Assembly (NCBI GenBank): GCA_030737835.1
Contig: CM060847.1
Location: forward strand, 12,600,704 to 12,664,703
Source: Acorus gramineus
Taxonomy: Eukaryota > Streptophyta > Magnoliopsida > Acorales > Acoraceae
DNA: 64,000 nt
Direction of reading: 5' to 3'
A program made the position numbers and the translations under genes. The number at the start of each line of letters is the position of its first letter. Position 1 is the first letter of the stretch. Shown piece after piece: positions 22,735-34,300 of the stretch. The notes under the pieces are model-generated. The model did no database searches. It saw only the letters and a list, made by a program, of their open reading frames with translations, and had not been told where the DNA came from.

Positions 22735-24390
22735 TATTGTTTTTCTCTTTTTTTTTTTTTTTTTGTAAGGAAATGATAAATATTCAGCCTTTGATTATAT
22801 TGACAAAGGAAATGCCCAAAATGGGAAATTTAACATACAACACAGGCCACTATAACATGGCTTGCATATCGAAACCCTGTTGAAGATTAGAGTTTGAAGG
22901 ATGAAAAGAAAGAGAAGTTAGTAATTACACAAGAATTTGCATGTGATGATTTATCCTCACGGAAAAATATAAAATGAAACCATCTTTGTAATTGTTTTAA
23001 AAATTGGATATTTCTGTATACTTTTAGTAAACCAGAAACCCAAGTTTTGCTTTACAACTGAACTTGGGTAACCTCTAAATTTGAAAGAGATTTTTTTTTG
23101 GAGAAAAAAAAATAAAAACAAGTAACTTTTGTTCCGCAGATCCAATTCTTATAAAATTTATAATAAAATGATATTTTAAGATATAACTAATTAACATTTA
23201 TATATCTTCCTGAATATTGATATAATTCAATTAAGAAAAATGTATTTATGTAAATTAAAAACATAATTCTTTTTCAAATAAATGAGAGATTAATTAGTCG
23301 TATAAGTTGGATCAGAGTAGTATTTCATATGAATCTCAAAAATGTAGTTGAATCCTTTAAAAGTATTGCGTTTAAATATCCTCTTTCGGATCCATTATCC
23401 AGGCATTTGGGTGGAGTAATAAGAGAAGAATAAGTAAGAATAGGCATGGAATAGGAAAAAAAAAAAGTGTTTGGGTGAGGGGAATAAGGTTGTATTTGGA
23501 TGCCGGAATAACAAAGAATAAAAGGGTATAGTAATCCATTGTTATCCATGGAATTAACCTATTCAAACAACAATCATAAGTGGGTCCCATAGTTTTTTTT
23601 AATTATTATTTCAAATCACACATCATCACCTCTTTTACATCAATGCAATCCAAATATCAAATCAACTTTTTACATCTTATTCACATTTTATTTTTCATCA
23701 TCAATCAAATACTTTAATATTTATTATTACGTTTTTCAACGAAAATAACTGAAAACATAATCAAATATAAAATCACTTATTTCATCAATAAAAGCTTCTC
23801 AGATTTTCATGACACTCAAATTAAAGTTTGTCTACTAAACTTTAATTTTTAAAAAATTTTAAAAAATTTACTGAATAAGTTTGATATTTCTTATCAACAG
23901 TAATAACAGAAAAGAGTGAACCATACAAATTAAAGTTCATAAAAAAAAAAAGCCTTTAGGAATATTTTTTAACAAAAAAAAAATCTCCATAATATATATT
24001 TTTAATTATTTAAACAACATGATCTCATTAAAAAGAAACAATTTTTTTTTATTAGAAAAAAAATCAACAATGTTACACCTAATCCGTTATTATTGGAAAA
24101 ACAATTGATTCCGAGCGCAAACCGTTTCGAAAGGCCCATTTCGGGAAACTCCAGCAAATACTTCATTGGCAAACGCGTCATTTTCCTTTTTTACCCCTGC
24201 CAGCCAGGCCACACCGCCTTCTTCGCATGAACCTACACTGCAATTCCCTCACCTTCCAATCCCACAAAACCCACCTACGTGGCAGTCTTCTGTTGCCTAC
24301 ATTTCATCATAAAAGTCCGTCGAAGGTAAACCTTAAACGGTGCCGCCGTAACATCATAACATGATTCCTTCGCGAAAACACCTTCACTGA
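22735..24390. other. AT-rich intergenic region
   Basis: No gene seen. 22735-24060 is very AT-rich with many homopolymers. 23400-23580 has MITE-like wording (GCATTTGGGTGGAGTAATAA, TATTTGGATGCCGGAATAAC) without readable ends. 24100-24390 becomes GC-balanced and is the arabinogalactan gene promoter. Confidence 0.5.
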
Positions 24391-24395
24391 CTGCC

Positions 24396-24403
24396 TATAT
24401 AAG
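24396..24403 (+). promoter_or_regulatory. TATA box of the arabinogalactan protein gene
   Basis: TATATAAG 50 bases upstream of the ATG, followed by a C-rich initiation region; a canonical plant position for a short leader. Confidence 0.65.
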
Positions 24404-24452
24404 GCCCCTTCGTCCTCTAACCGAAAAATTGTCTCTGATTCTCTCAAAAACA

Positions 24453-24875
24453 ATGGCGCCCATTTTTCGTGGCAGTTTTTTCGCGGCGGTGATGGCGGTG
24501 ATCCTGATCTCCGCCGCCGTCCGACCGTCCCTCGCTCAGTCTCCCTCCGCCGCGCCATCTGGAGCTCCCTCGGCATCTCCGCCTCACACGGCGGTTCCGA
24601 CTCCCTCTCCCACCTCGTCCCCGCCACCGTCCCTCCCTCCAACTCCGCCGGCTTCCGCGCCATCTCCGGTGACTCCACCTCCTCCTCCGGCGGCCTCCCC
24701 GTCCCCTCCCTCTCCGCCGTCTCCCCCCTCGCAGGCGCCCGCGCCGTCGCAGGTCATCGTCAACCCGCCGGCGAATCCTCCCACCATCGATGACTCCGCG
24801 GCGTCCTCCCTCCCGATGACGTGGATCTCCTTTGCCGGATCGATCCTTGTGGCGTCAGCGATTGTGGTTTATTAG
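24453..24875 (+). CDS. Classical arabinogalactan protein (GPI-anchored)
   Basis: Single exon, 140 residues. Residues 1-28 form a signal peptide (hydrophobic FFAAVMAVILISAAV, ending SLA|Q). Residues 29 to about 113 are rich in Pro, Ala, Ser and Thr with AP, SP, TP and PP motifs (SPSAAPSGAPSASPP, PSPPSPPSQAPAPSQ), the substrate for proline hydroxylation and arabinogalactan addition. A small polar spacer (DDSAAS) and a hydrophobic tail (SFAGSILVASAIVVY) match a GPI-attachment signal. The mature proteoglycan should sit on the outer plasma membrane and wall. I chose the ATG at 24453; an upstream in-frame reading begins with TTG. The strong GC bias (Pro/Ser/Ala codons) contrasts with the AT-rich flanks and is normal for the family. 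The exact AGP subfamily is not clear. Confidence 0.88.
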   Translation: MAPIFRGSFFAAVMAVILISAAVRPSLAQSPSAAPSGAPSASPPHTAVPTPSPTSSPPPSLPPTPPASAPSPVTPPPPPAASPSPPSPPSPPSQAPAPSQVIVNPPANPPTIDDSAASSLPMTWISFAGSILVASAIVVY

Positions 24876-26193
24876 GCGATTGTGGACCGTCTGATACGTA
24901 GGAGAGGGTTTTAGTGATGAAATCTTTTTTTTTTTTTAAAATTGGGGGTCTATCTATGCTTTTTTCGGGGTTTATAATTTTATTTATTTGGGTTGTCAAT
25001 AATTCGGATGATTTGATTGTGGATTTATAGTAATAGTAAGTATTATTATATGTCATTTTATTTTAAGTTTTAAATTTCTGTTGTTATATTTGAAATTTAC
25101 GTTTCTCGAAAATATTTAAAACTTATATTTGCTTCGGATTTTCTACAACGTAAATGTCTCTGACATTATTGCTATGCATGCACAGAGAATAGAAATAGAT
25201 AATTTATATATCTCCATATAATAGACACACATGATATATCTTTATATATGATATCTTATTAGTTAATTTTTTTACTTTGTAATTTAATACAGTACTGATA
25301 GAATATATAACATTTAATACAGTAGTTTGAATCTTGAATCTTGCTTCAATTTAATACAATGCATTACAAAAATGTATATATATATATTTTTTCGAAAATT
25401 ATATATCTATCATGAAATTTATTATTTTTTAAATAATCAAAATTTATAGGCTCTATATTAAATTAAATATTTTATTTTCAATCTGATGTTACTTTGGAAT
25501 CAAAATTCTTTAGATATAATTCAATTAAGAAAAAATTATATATGTGAACGGCACAAGGGTTTTTTTTTGGACCAGACCTAAAATTTTCCATCCCATGATG
25601 CATGGTAATCTAATCTCACGTGGGATTTGTTTGATTGATGAGGAGACGACATTAAATTAAATATTTGGGATATTTTCAATGACAAGACTAGGAATCGAAA
25701 ATATTTGATAGAAAACATAAACATAGCATCACCGCAAGAATGGTTAATACTTCACATCATGTTTACAAATATAAGAGAAATACAGCATGTGAATATATAT
25801 AAAAGAGAATGGTGAATAGTTCACATCACCTTAACGACGTAGATTCTATTTGGTTGCCATGCAGCATGTAACATAGATTCAAAGACCAAGCAAAAAAAAA
25901 ACAACATAAGAGTCAAAGAGAACTAGGGATATGCAAGCAAGGGATATCTCTATTTGAACTCCACTTCAAGTGAATTTATTTGGACACCCTTCTGATTTGC
26001 GCACCTCATTTGTGATAATTTTTTAAAGAAGATAAGGATATGCAAATTAGGTTGTTATCCCTCTTATACATTTTGGTGTTCCTCAAAACATCACACTACT
26101 CTCACCACAAGAACCAAAAAAAAAAAAAAACACAAACTTTTATACAATGTCTTTTTTTATAGATTGAGTTATACACAAACCCTTCACACTATA
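24876..26193. other. AT-rich intergenic region
   Basis: 3' flank of the AGP gene, then very AT-rich sequence with (TA)n stretches (for example 25375-25390). No gene, RNA or bounded element recognised. Confidence 0.5.
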
Positions 26194-27470
26194 GATGGTG
26201 TTTGGTTGGTCATATTTTAAGCACTTATTCCGCTAAACCCTTAAAATCAATATTTATATGTGAAAACATTGTTTGGTTGGATCCCAAATTAGTACTTAAT
26301 GAAACTCTCATTCAGTAGAAAAACCCACCGAAAATTCAGTGCATCCCACCTTACTTTTTTTTTCAATAATCGTTATCCACTCGTTATGATGCCCTGCGAA
26401 AAGATGAAAAAGACCCTGCCTAATACCCCTAATTACCAAGGGTATTTAAACCCTCTTTTCACCTCTCTCTCTCCTCCGAATGAACCAAATCGAACAAGAG
26501 TGCCATGTGAGACTCTCCAAACCCATCACCTTCTCTAGGAAAAGTTCATTCCACGACAGATCCACCACGATAAGACGCACATCTACCACCATCCGACCGC
26601 CACCTCTTCGGATCTCCTCACCCAGTTGTCATCTACCACCATCCGACCACCGCCTCTCTAGATCTCCTCTGCTTGAAATCGGTGCCCTCCTCAACGAGGC
26701 CCGATCGACGCTCACCAGGACCACCCACCGCGAACAAGATCGTCATAGGCATGTCGACCTCTTCGTCCTGATCCTCTCCCTCTCCATCGCAATCCTCTCC
26801 AACCCTAGGTCCACCTAAATCACCCCTCCCGATCACGGTTTCCTCTCCCGCAAGACTGCCTACCACCACCTCCTCCCCCTCATCTCCTCTGCCTGCATCA
26901 CCCCCTCTAACGTCTGACTGAATAAGAATTTTGATTGAAGGGCTTTTCATTGGATTTTGGTGTGTGTTTGTGAATTGTTTGATTTTTGTACCAATAATGA
27001 TAATAAACATCACTGAACGGGTTGGAATTGATAATTTTGGATTTGTGTTTTGTGTTTGGCATATGTTTGAACAAGTTCGAATTGACGCATAGATTTTGGA
27101 GTTGTTTTGTGTTGTGAATTTGTTTTTTGTTTTGTTTTTTTATTATTTATTTTGTGTATTTTTTTTTTACTAAGAGCATCTTTAATCCTAGATTAGTTCC
27201 CATAGTAAATTTAAATTTGTGTAAAAATGTATTTTTTAAACCAAACGTGAAATAACATTCAGCACTTATTAAATAGACCAAAATACTCTCCTAATAAGCA
27301 CATATATTAAGTGGTCAACCAAACACACTTATCTAAATAACTGCATAATATTTTTCACTGAACCAAACACCTTTTTTTTCTGAACTCCTTAAAGATTATC
27401 AACATAACCTCTTTGTGCACTTATTAATCAATACTTAAAATCCGTATTCCGCCGCGCCAAACGCCACCTA
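26194..27470. mobile_element. TIR element of about 1.28 kb with a GC-rich cargo
   Basis: The left end GATGGTGTTTGG and the right end as reverse complement GGTGGCGTTTGG match at 9-10 of 12 bases. Subterminal motifs also recur (AGCACTTATTCCGCTAAACC on the left; a CTTATTAATCAATACTTAAA-CCGTATTCCGCC series on the right). The centre (about 26465-26920) is GC-rich, codon-like and Pro/Arg/Ser-rich, in sharp contrast to the AT-rich arms. It holds an unbroken frame at 26480-26818 of no known family and looks like captured host sequence. Flanks share TATA, so the target duplication is uncertain. Confidence 0.5.
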
Positions 27471-28240
27471 TATACATGTCCAATATATACTTATAAATAA
27501 GAAGAAATCAATAAGATATGATTTTTCTAATTATTCTCTTAATTATTTGATATAAAATATGACATTAAATCAATTTTTTCATCTTTATTACTTTTCCTTC
27601 TTTTTGTGATGGTGAGATCTTCTCCTTTTGATTTGTAATATCCAGTAAATTAAAGGGTGTGCAAATCAAATAAATTTAAGATATATATTCATATAGGCAA
27701 CCACAAGCAAATTCAAATGGTGTGAACTTTACTATGAATTAATAACATTATATACAGTCCAATTTAACGAGATATATACTCCGTCAATGTGAGTGTATGA
27801 AGCTAATGAAATACATGAAATTGAAATTTGAATAAAAAAGGATAGTATTATGTATTTAATGTGAATATAAGTCTTGATAATTTTTTATTGATATATATAA
27901 GATTAGAATTGGGGTTGAAAAATAAAACTTGCATAACATCACTCTTAAAAAAAAAGTGTAATGCTCACAGTGAATAGAAAATGATACATCCAGCTCCCAT
28001 TGCAGCCCCAATTACAATCTGCATCATATTTCTTTTTCTTCTAAAATCATTCACTCTCTTATTAGATTACATGCTTTTATATAAAATAAAATATATATTA
28101 AAATAGATTAATATATATTTTTTCACATGTCACATTATGATAGGACCCGTATATGTACGAGGCGTAGTCCAGCTCTCTATTCGGGTCCCCGGATCGACCA
28201 TGACCCGGCCCACTCTTCTTATTGAGTCGGTGCTCCAACC
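27471..28240. other. AT-rich intergenic region and promoter of the hnRNP U-like gene
   Basis: 27471-28140 has no recognisable feature. From 28140 the base composition shifts and GACCCGGCCCAC (28202-28213) appears. GGCCCA is the site II motif common in promoters of growth-related plant genes. The same GACCCGGCCCAC is upstream of the WD40 gene at about 15458. Confidence 0.45.
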
Positions 28241-28241
28241 C

Positions 28242-28249
28242 TATAAATA
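28242..28249 (+). promoter_or_regulatory. TATA box of the hnRNP U-like gene
   Basis: TATAAATA in the context CCCTATAAATAG, 65 bases upstream of the ATG at 28307. Confidence 0.6.
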
Positions 28250-28306
28250 GAAGGGCCGAAAACGACTTTACGCGACATCCTTCCTTGTTCGATCCCTCTG
28301 CCTCTC

Positions 28307-31300
28307 ATGGCGTCGACGAAGCATTCGCTGATTAGGGCAGAAGAAGCCAAAGAAGATACAGAAATTCCGGAAGCGAAGAGGGCTAGGGTTCCGGATTCGG
28401 ACCGTCCTAGTCGAGTCGAGCTCAACCTGGCAGACTGCGATTTGGGTACTCCCCTTCTTTTCTCTGTCTTTTGCATCCTCTGTAGCTCCTCAGACTCGGT
28501 TCTCTTGATTTCATGGATTACTGGATAAGTTTTTCCGTCTTGTTTGATGTGGTGCAATTCTTGCTGGTTGAATGTCGTTGTGAAAGGTTGATAAAACTGT
28601 AAACATGAAAAGGCGCGGTTTTTTTTTTTTCCCCTGGGTGAACAATTGTTGTAGCATTGGATTGATACGTGTGTTTGTTTAATGGGGGATGAAGGGTGTG
28701 AGATTCCATGAAGACCCGGATGATTTAGATGGGAGTTTGGGTCAGATAAGATTCTGGGTCAGGACACATTTCCTAGGTTATTGGTTATGGAATCTTTGGG
28801 AAGCATTTGGTTGTGATAGAAACTTCAATCATGATTCAAAAAATTATTTTTTGAAACTTGAAACAGGAGTAGTGTTGTAATTTTTCTCAGATTTTAGAAA
28901 AGATGTTGTGTCTCTAAGGATGATGATTTTAAAGAACTCATATATTATAATAATGATAATAATGTTAAACAACTATAATATGATGCATTTTAGAGCTTAA
29001 TGTAATAGATTTTTTGGAAGGAATCTATATATCATTGCATTTGATTTGGAGAGGGAGTGACAGTGAAAGACAAAAATTCAGTGATGAGCCATAGCAATGA
29101 TTTGGCTTCCATGTTCCTGAATGGAGTGGAATGTGAATGTTTGGTACTGGATGATCATGACATGATTATCAAGTAAAATCACACAAAAGGGAAGGAGGGT
29201 TTTTGGCTCTCATCATGTCCTGCTGTATGGTGTAGTGGATAATTTACTGTCTATGCATTCGTTATTCATTTAATAATAACTTTGCATCCCCAAGTTTGGA
29301 TTTATGGACTATTCAGATTTTGTGTACTTATGTTTGTTCAATTTTGTGTGCTTTAGATTTTAATATTGAAGGAAATGGACTTCAAGGACATGCACTCTTT
29401 GAAGGAGGATTTGCTTATTGCTGGTCTGGTGCCCGTGCAATAATTGGAATAACAGGGGGAAAGTATTGTTTTGGATGCAAAATTATTTCAGAGCAGAAAG
29501 TCGTAATGGATGACACTGACCCTGATCAGCAAAACATCTGTCGCATCGGTATTTCAAGAGGGGATGCCGCTTTGGGAAACCTTGGAGAAAGTGCACACAG
29601 CTTTGGTTTTGGCGGAACAGGAAAATTTTCAAATGCGAAAAAATTTGTGGATTATGGTATTAAGTTCGGAGTTGGTGATACAATCGTTTGTGCTGTGGAC
29701 CTCGAGAGTAAGCCATTGGCTTCGATTGGATTTTCCAAGAACGGGAAGTGGTTGGGGACCGCCATGCAATTTGATGCAGGCCCAAAGGGTCTTGGAGTGG
29801 TTGATTCTCCACAAAAGAAATTACAATGGGAATCTGCAGTGTTTCCTCATGTCTTGCTTAAAAATGTTGTTGTCGAACTTCAGTTTGCCATCGATGATGG
29901 TTTGGTTCTTGAGGATGGATACAAACCATGGAACACTGCCATTGATGATGGAATCTATATAATCGGTCCCTCCTTTCCAAACATCAGCGACATGGAATTA
30001 TTGATGATGGTTGGTTTACCTGCTTCTGGAAAAAGTACTTGGGCTGAAAAATGGGTGAAGGATCACCCTGAGAAACGCTATGTTCTGCTTGGAACAAATC
30101 TAGTTCTTGATCAAATGAAGGTCTGCGACTGTAATTGGGTTTTTCACCTTTATTACAATAATTTTTTTCTTCCTATTTGTGCTGTATCATTATTACACAT
30201 GTTGTTTCTTATTTATCTTCTCATCCTTTGATTTGGTATGTCATATTTGTTTAATGTAGGTACCTGGGCTGACACGCAAGTCTAATTATGGTGAACGTTT
30301 TGATCGGCTGATGGACCGGGCTACAGGAATATTTAATGCTCTCTTAGCAAGAGCGGCCAAGACTTGTCGGAATTACATTCTTGATCAAACAAATGTTTAC
30401 AAGAATGCCCGTAAAAGAAAATTGAAAGAATTCATAAACCATAGGAAGGTAGGCAGTGATTATTTGTTTTGTAGGATAATATTTAGTTGTAAAGCTAATT
30501 TTTGTAGTTTAATCTTCTGAAGAAAATTTGTCGTCGTTATGTCAGATTGCACTGGTTATTTTCCCAACACCAGATGAGCTAAAGTTTCGTGCAAGGAAGC
30601 GTTTCACAGAAATGGGAAAGGAAGTACCTGCAGAAGCTGTTAATGAGATGTTAGGTACAATTACATATATAATAAAATGTCTTTCATGTCTCAAGGCATT
30701 ATTCCTTTTGGTGCAAAGCATATATGATTTATATCAGCCTACTTTTTGTGTCTTTGCAGCGAACTATGCCATACCAACAAGCAAGGACATTCCTGGTTCT
30801 GATGAACTTTTTGATCAGGTATTTCAATGAAATTTGGCAATGTTATATTTCCCAAGTTTTGAGAGCTTTGCATTGCGTGCATCACTGACATCATATCCAT
30901 TCTTCAGGTTATATTTCTAGAATTAAATAGAGAAGATTCTCAAAGATATCTGAATGAAATGAAGCGAGAGCTACGATCTGGTTCTGAATTGGGCGTGAAG
31001 AGCAATTACTCTCCATATTCTCATGTTAACTCTGTTCCATCATTAGCTAATTCTTCAACAGTAGACGGAGGAGTTTTACCAGGTTTACTCAATTCTTATG
31101 ATAAGAAATTGAAACGATCTTCATCTGATCTTGCGTATTTGTCATTGCTAAATTGTATGCGATTGTAATAACATTTTTTTATAAATTTTGATGCCCTGTA
31201 TTTCAGCAGTTGTTGGGAATCGTTACGTCTCTCACATTCCTCTTCCGACCCCAAATTATGATCAAAGCCATCAACCAGTAAGTAATATTTGCAAACTCTG

Positions 31301-33053
31301 AAATTTCTACATTTGCAACTTGGAGGAGCTTTTAAAAAAAAAAAAAAAAATTCTTCAACAACTTTATGAAGGTTATATGTCTAATCAGCTTACACAGTTT
31401 GGCAAATTAACTTTTATGAAAGCTGCATTTGGATGGGATGTGCTGTTCATGTTTACCCAATTTCCTGCTTTCTTTAGTGGGAAAGAAAACCGGTGGTCTG
31501 TGTAGCTTTTGTTGTTTGCAAGTTTATTTCATTATGGTGTTACACATTATTTTTCAAATCAGTAAGAACTATAAAACACACACTAAATATATTCATTTTC
31601 ATGTTTTTCTCTCTGTATGTGATATTTATCCATGGAGACGTCAAGAGTTTTAAATTGGGAATAAACCATTTTGAGATGATATAACAATGACTGGATTATT
31701 TATGAAATGGAATCAATTCCATTATTGACCTACTGGAAGAATGTGTTCACCTGGTGGAATTGGTCTGGTGGATTTAGTCTCAGGCACGTTGAATAAAATG
31801 TCATGTTTTGAATTGACTGGTCTTGTTTCCTGAGGTTTGTTTCTATTTTGTAGATAATCCCCTAACCTCTTATTTCCTCATCAAACACTAGTCGGAAATT
31901 CTACATGATTATGTAATCTTTCACTGGATGTGAATGCAGTACATTGAACCATATTTGAACTTCAAAATAAAAGGCTTACAAATGTGCACCAATGCTTGAA
32001 AATAATAATTGTATCAGTGGCACTAAACCATTTAGAAAAAAATTATTATGGCATTTCTGTTTTCTGAGCAAACCTTTTATTTGACACAAGATTTTCTTTA
32101 TCAAACTGTGACATATTGAGACAAGAAATGATTGTGCGCTGGATGTTTCTGCAGGTGATCCCACCATTTTCTAGTGCTGAATCATATGATGTACCTGGAT
32201 TTTATGGTGGATCATACCAACCCGGCTCATTCTGTCCGAGTCATCCCATCGATAGAGACAGTTCGTCCAGTGACTACGCTAATGGCAGTCCCTGGATGGC
32301 AACCCAGATTTCTCCTGGAGGATACCAGTCTGGCTTAATTGGCACAAGTCATTACATCCCGGGGGATGATTTCAATTCCTACCAGAGCTTCACTATGCCC
32401 GGGGCCGGTGTGAATGATGCCTATCGCAGACCCAACCTTGAGATTCCAAGTTCCTTTCCAAGAAATCCATTCTCATATAACAGCCCTGTTGCAGCCATCG
32501 GAGATCCTATAGTACCTCAAGTCGACTTTCAATCACAACCGCTAAGAGGGCCTCCCAATCAGTTTCATGCTCCTTTCTCATCTGCTTATGGTGAGTCTCA
32601 AACTTGTCAACAAATCATACATAATAAAGTTGAACATAGTATCATACCTTGTATTATCCTATGATTTAATTACTTTTTTAAAAAAAAAAGTTTATACAGG
32701 TCCACATTATGGAACTCCCTCTCCTCCACCCACTCATGGAGATATTCCATCAGCGGTACCTCGGGCCGACTTCCAATCACAACCTCTTAGAGGGTCTCCC
32801 AATCTGTTTCATGCTCCTTTAACATCTGCTTATGGTGAGTCTCAAAACTTGTCAACAAATCATATATAACAAAGTTAAACATGGTATCATACCTTGAATT
32901 ATCCTAGGATTTTAATATTTATTGTTTATTTTAAAATTTTATACAGGTCCACCTTATGGAACTCACCCTCCTCCACCCACTCATGGAGCTATTCCATCAG
33001 CACCGAGATCGTATTACGAAGGATACTCGACTCCGGGGTTTCGATATAACTGA
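28307..33053 (+). CDS. hnRNP U-like protein (SPRY plus P-loop kinase-like domain)
   Basis: Ten-exon model, phases consistent: 28307-28445, 29357-30120, 30260-30448, 30546-30654, 30760-30818, 30908-31082, 31207-31277, 32155-32590, 32700-32834, 32947-33053; 727 residues. The N-terminus is charged. A SPRY domain covers about 55-220 (GFAYCWSGARAIIGITGGKY, SIGFSKNGKWLGTAMQF). A P-loop NTPase/PNK-like domain follows, with Walker A GLPASGKST near 266-274 and LDQTNVYKNARKRKL downstream. The last 200 residues are low-complexity Pro/Gly/Tyr/Ser. This is the layout of animal HNRNPU/HNRNPUL, nuclear RNA- and chromatin-binding proteins; the plant role is inferred. Exon 9 repeats the end of exon 8 plus its intron (tandem duplication). 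Exon 7 has a CAGCAG acceptor, so a one-residue variant is likely. The 911-base first intron and 877-base intron 7 hold no other gene. Confidence 0.87.
32524..32990 (+). repeat. Tandem exon-intron duplication, period 244
   Basis: GACTTTCAATCACAACC at 32524 recurs as GACTTCCAATCACAACC at 32768. The match runs through exon, the donor GGTGAGTCTCAAA and most of the intron (CAACAAATCAT, GTATCATACCTTG) into the next exon (GGAACTC, CCTCCACCCACTCATGGAG). Both copies have phase-1 borders, so the duplication adds 45 residues without changing frame. Confidence 0.85.
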
Positions 33054-34227
33054 CTATTAATGAAGAACTAACACAGCTGATAATATCTGTAAATGGTGCC
33101 CTTGCCTACTTTTTTTCTGGTAAGAAAAGTATTGTTTACAAGTGTGGTACAATTGAAACCTTTTAATTTTTTTTGGTGTCAGAAGATTTCAAACATTTTG
33201 AAAGAGTTGTGCAGATAGCAAAATAGTACTTAAAAGTTCTATTGTCAGTTGCTTTTTTTCTTTTCCTCCACGTTATGGAAATGTGAATTCTGGGAAACTC
33301 TGAAGTTTCAAGTGCTTTTGATTTAATTAAATAAAAAACACTTGAAATGGTGGGACTTATTGAGCTACTGTCCAGGACATAATTTTGAAAAACTCTGATA
33401 CACTCATACGCTTCTGCAGATATTGTATCACCTAATGTTGTATATGAAATTATTAATGGGGTACATGTTATCTTTTGTCATTATATTTCTTTTATAAAAA
33501 AAAATATAAAATTGTATGCATGTGCTTTTAATTCTTTGAGCATGTATTTCACTTTTTGTGAAAATATTTATTTTCATTGAATAAATGTATTCTTTAAAAA
33601 GATTAAAAAATATATTGGGTTAAGTGATTGCGGAAATGGTTAATGTTTCTGCTTATTCAAACTATGTAAGTTCTGAAATGCGGACATTTTTTTACATGTA
33701 AACGTTGTTTTTGATTTGGAGAGAGATTAGTTTTTTATTTGAATTTGTGGTGGCATTACGCGGAGTTCCTTGTCATAAAATCCGTCATACCGTAGATCCA
33801 AACGAGCATTTACCTTTCTAAGCCAAAAAATAACACATAACAAGTAAAAAATGAATTTTTTTGAGAAACTACACAAACAATACTTTTTTACCGCCCTTCG
33901 TTTCCGGTTTAAATAATTTTTGTAACTTTTGTAGGAATGATAATTAATTCACTCTTGGTCTCAACTTTTGAAGAAAATGAAAAATACATTTTAGTTATAA
34001 AAAATGATTTTTCAGGAATCTAAAAGTCTGTTTTTGAGAAAGCTATTTTCAATAGTTATTTTAAATGAAAAAAAAAAAATCCCCCAAACTACACCCCAAT
34101 TCTATTAACATTTTTTGAAAAAATAGGTGGGACAGCACTTCAAGATTCGATGGGTCTGATTTAGCTTTTGAATAAAAATGGGCCTGGTTCGGCCCATGAG
34201 CTTTATAAAACCCCCAAAACAAAAAAA
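33054..34227. other. Intergenic region
   Basis: 3' flank of the hnRNP U-like gene, then AT-rich sequence up to the tRNA. No gene recognised. Confidence 0.5.
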
Positions 34228-34252
34228 TGCGGTGAGCGTGGATCGAACACGC

Positions 34253-34295
<43 letters not shown>

Positions 34296-34300
34296 CCCGC
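34228..34300 (-). tRNA. tRNA-Phe (GAA)
   Basis: On the minus strand a 73-base tRNA starts GCGGGGATAGCTCAGTTGGG (A box TAGCTCAGTTGGG), has anticodon loop CTGAAGA with anticodon GAA, and a T-arm CGTGTTCGATCCACG (B box GTTCGATCC). The 3' strand CACCGCA pairs with the 5' acceptor GCGGGGA apart from one or two wobble positions. No intron. T-rich sequence follows downstream (TTTTTTTGTTTT reading minus), suitable for pol III termination. CCA is not encoded, as expected for a nuclear gene. Confidence 0.97.

Noticed and set aside
26480-26818. 112-codon frame as a gene
   Set aside because: Inside a TIR element, no promoter or splice sites, no family; kept only as element cargo.
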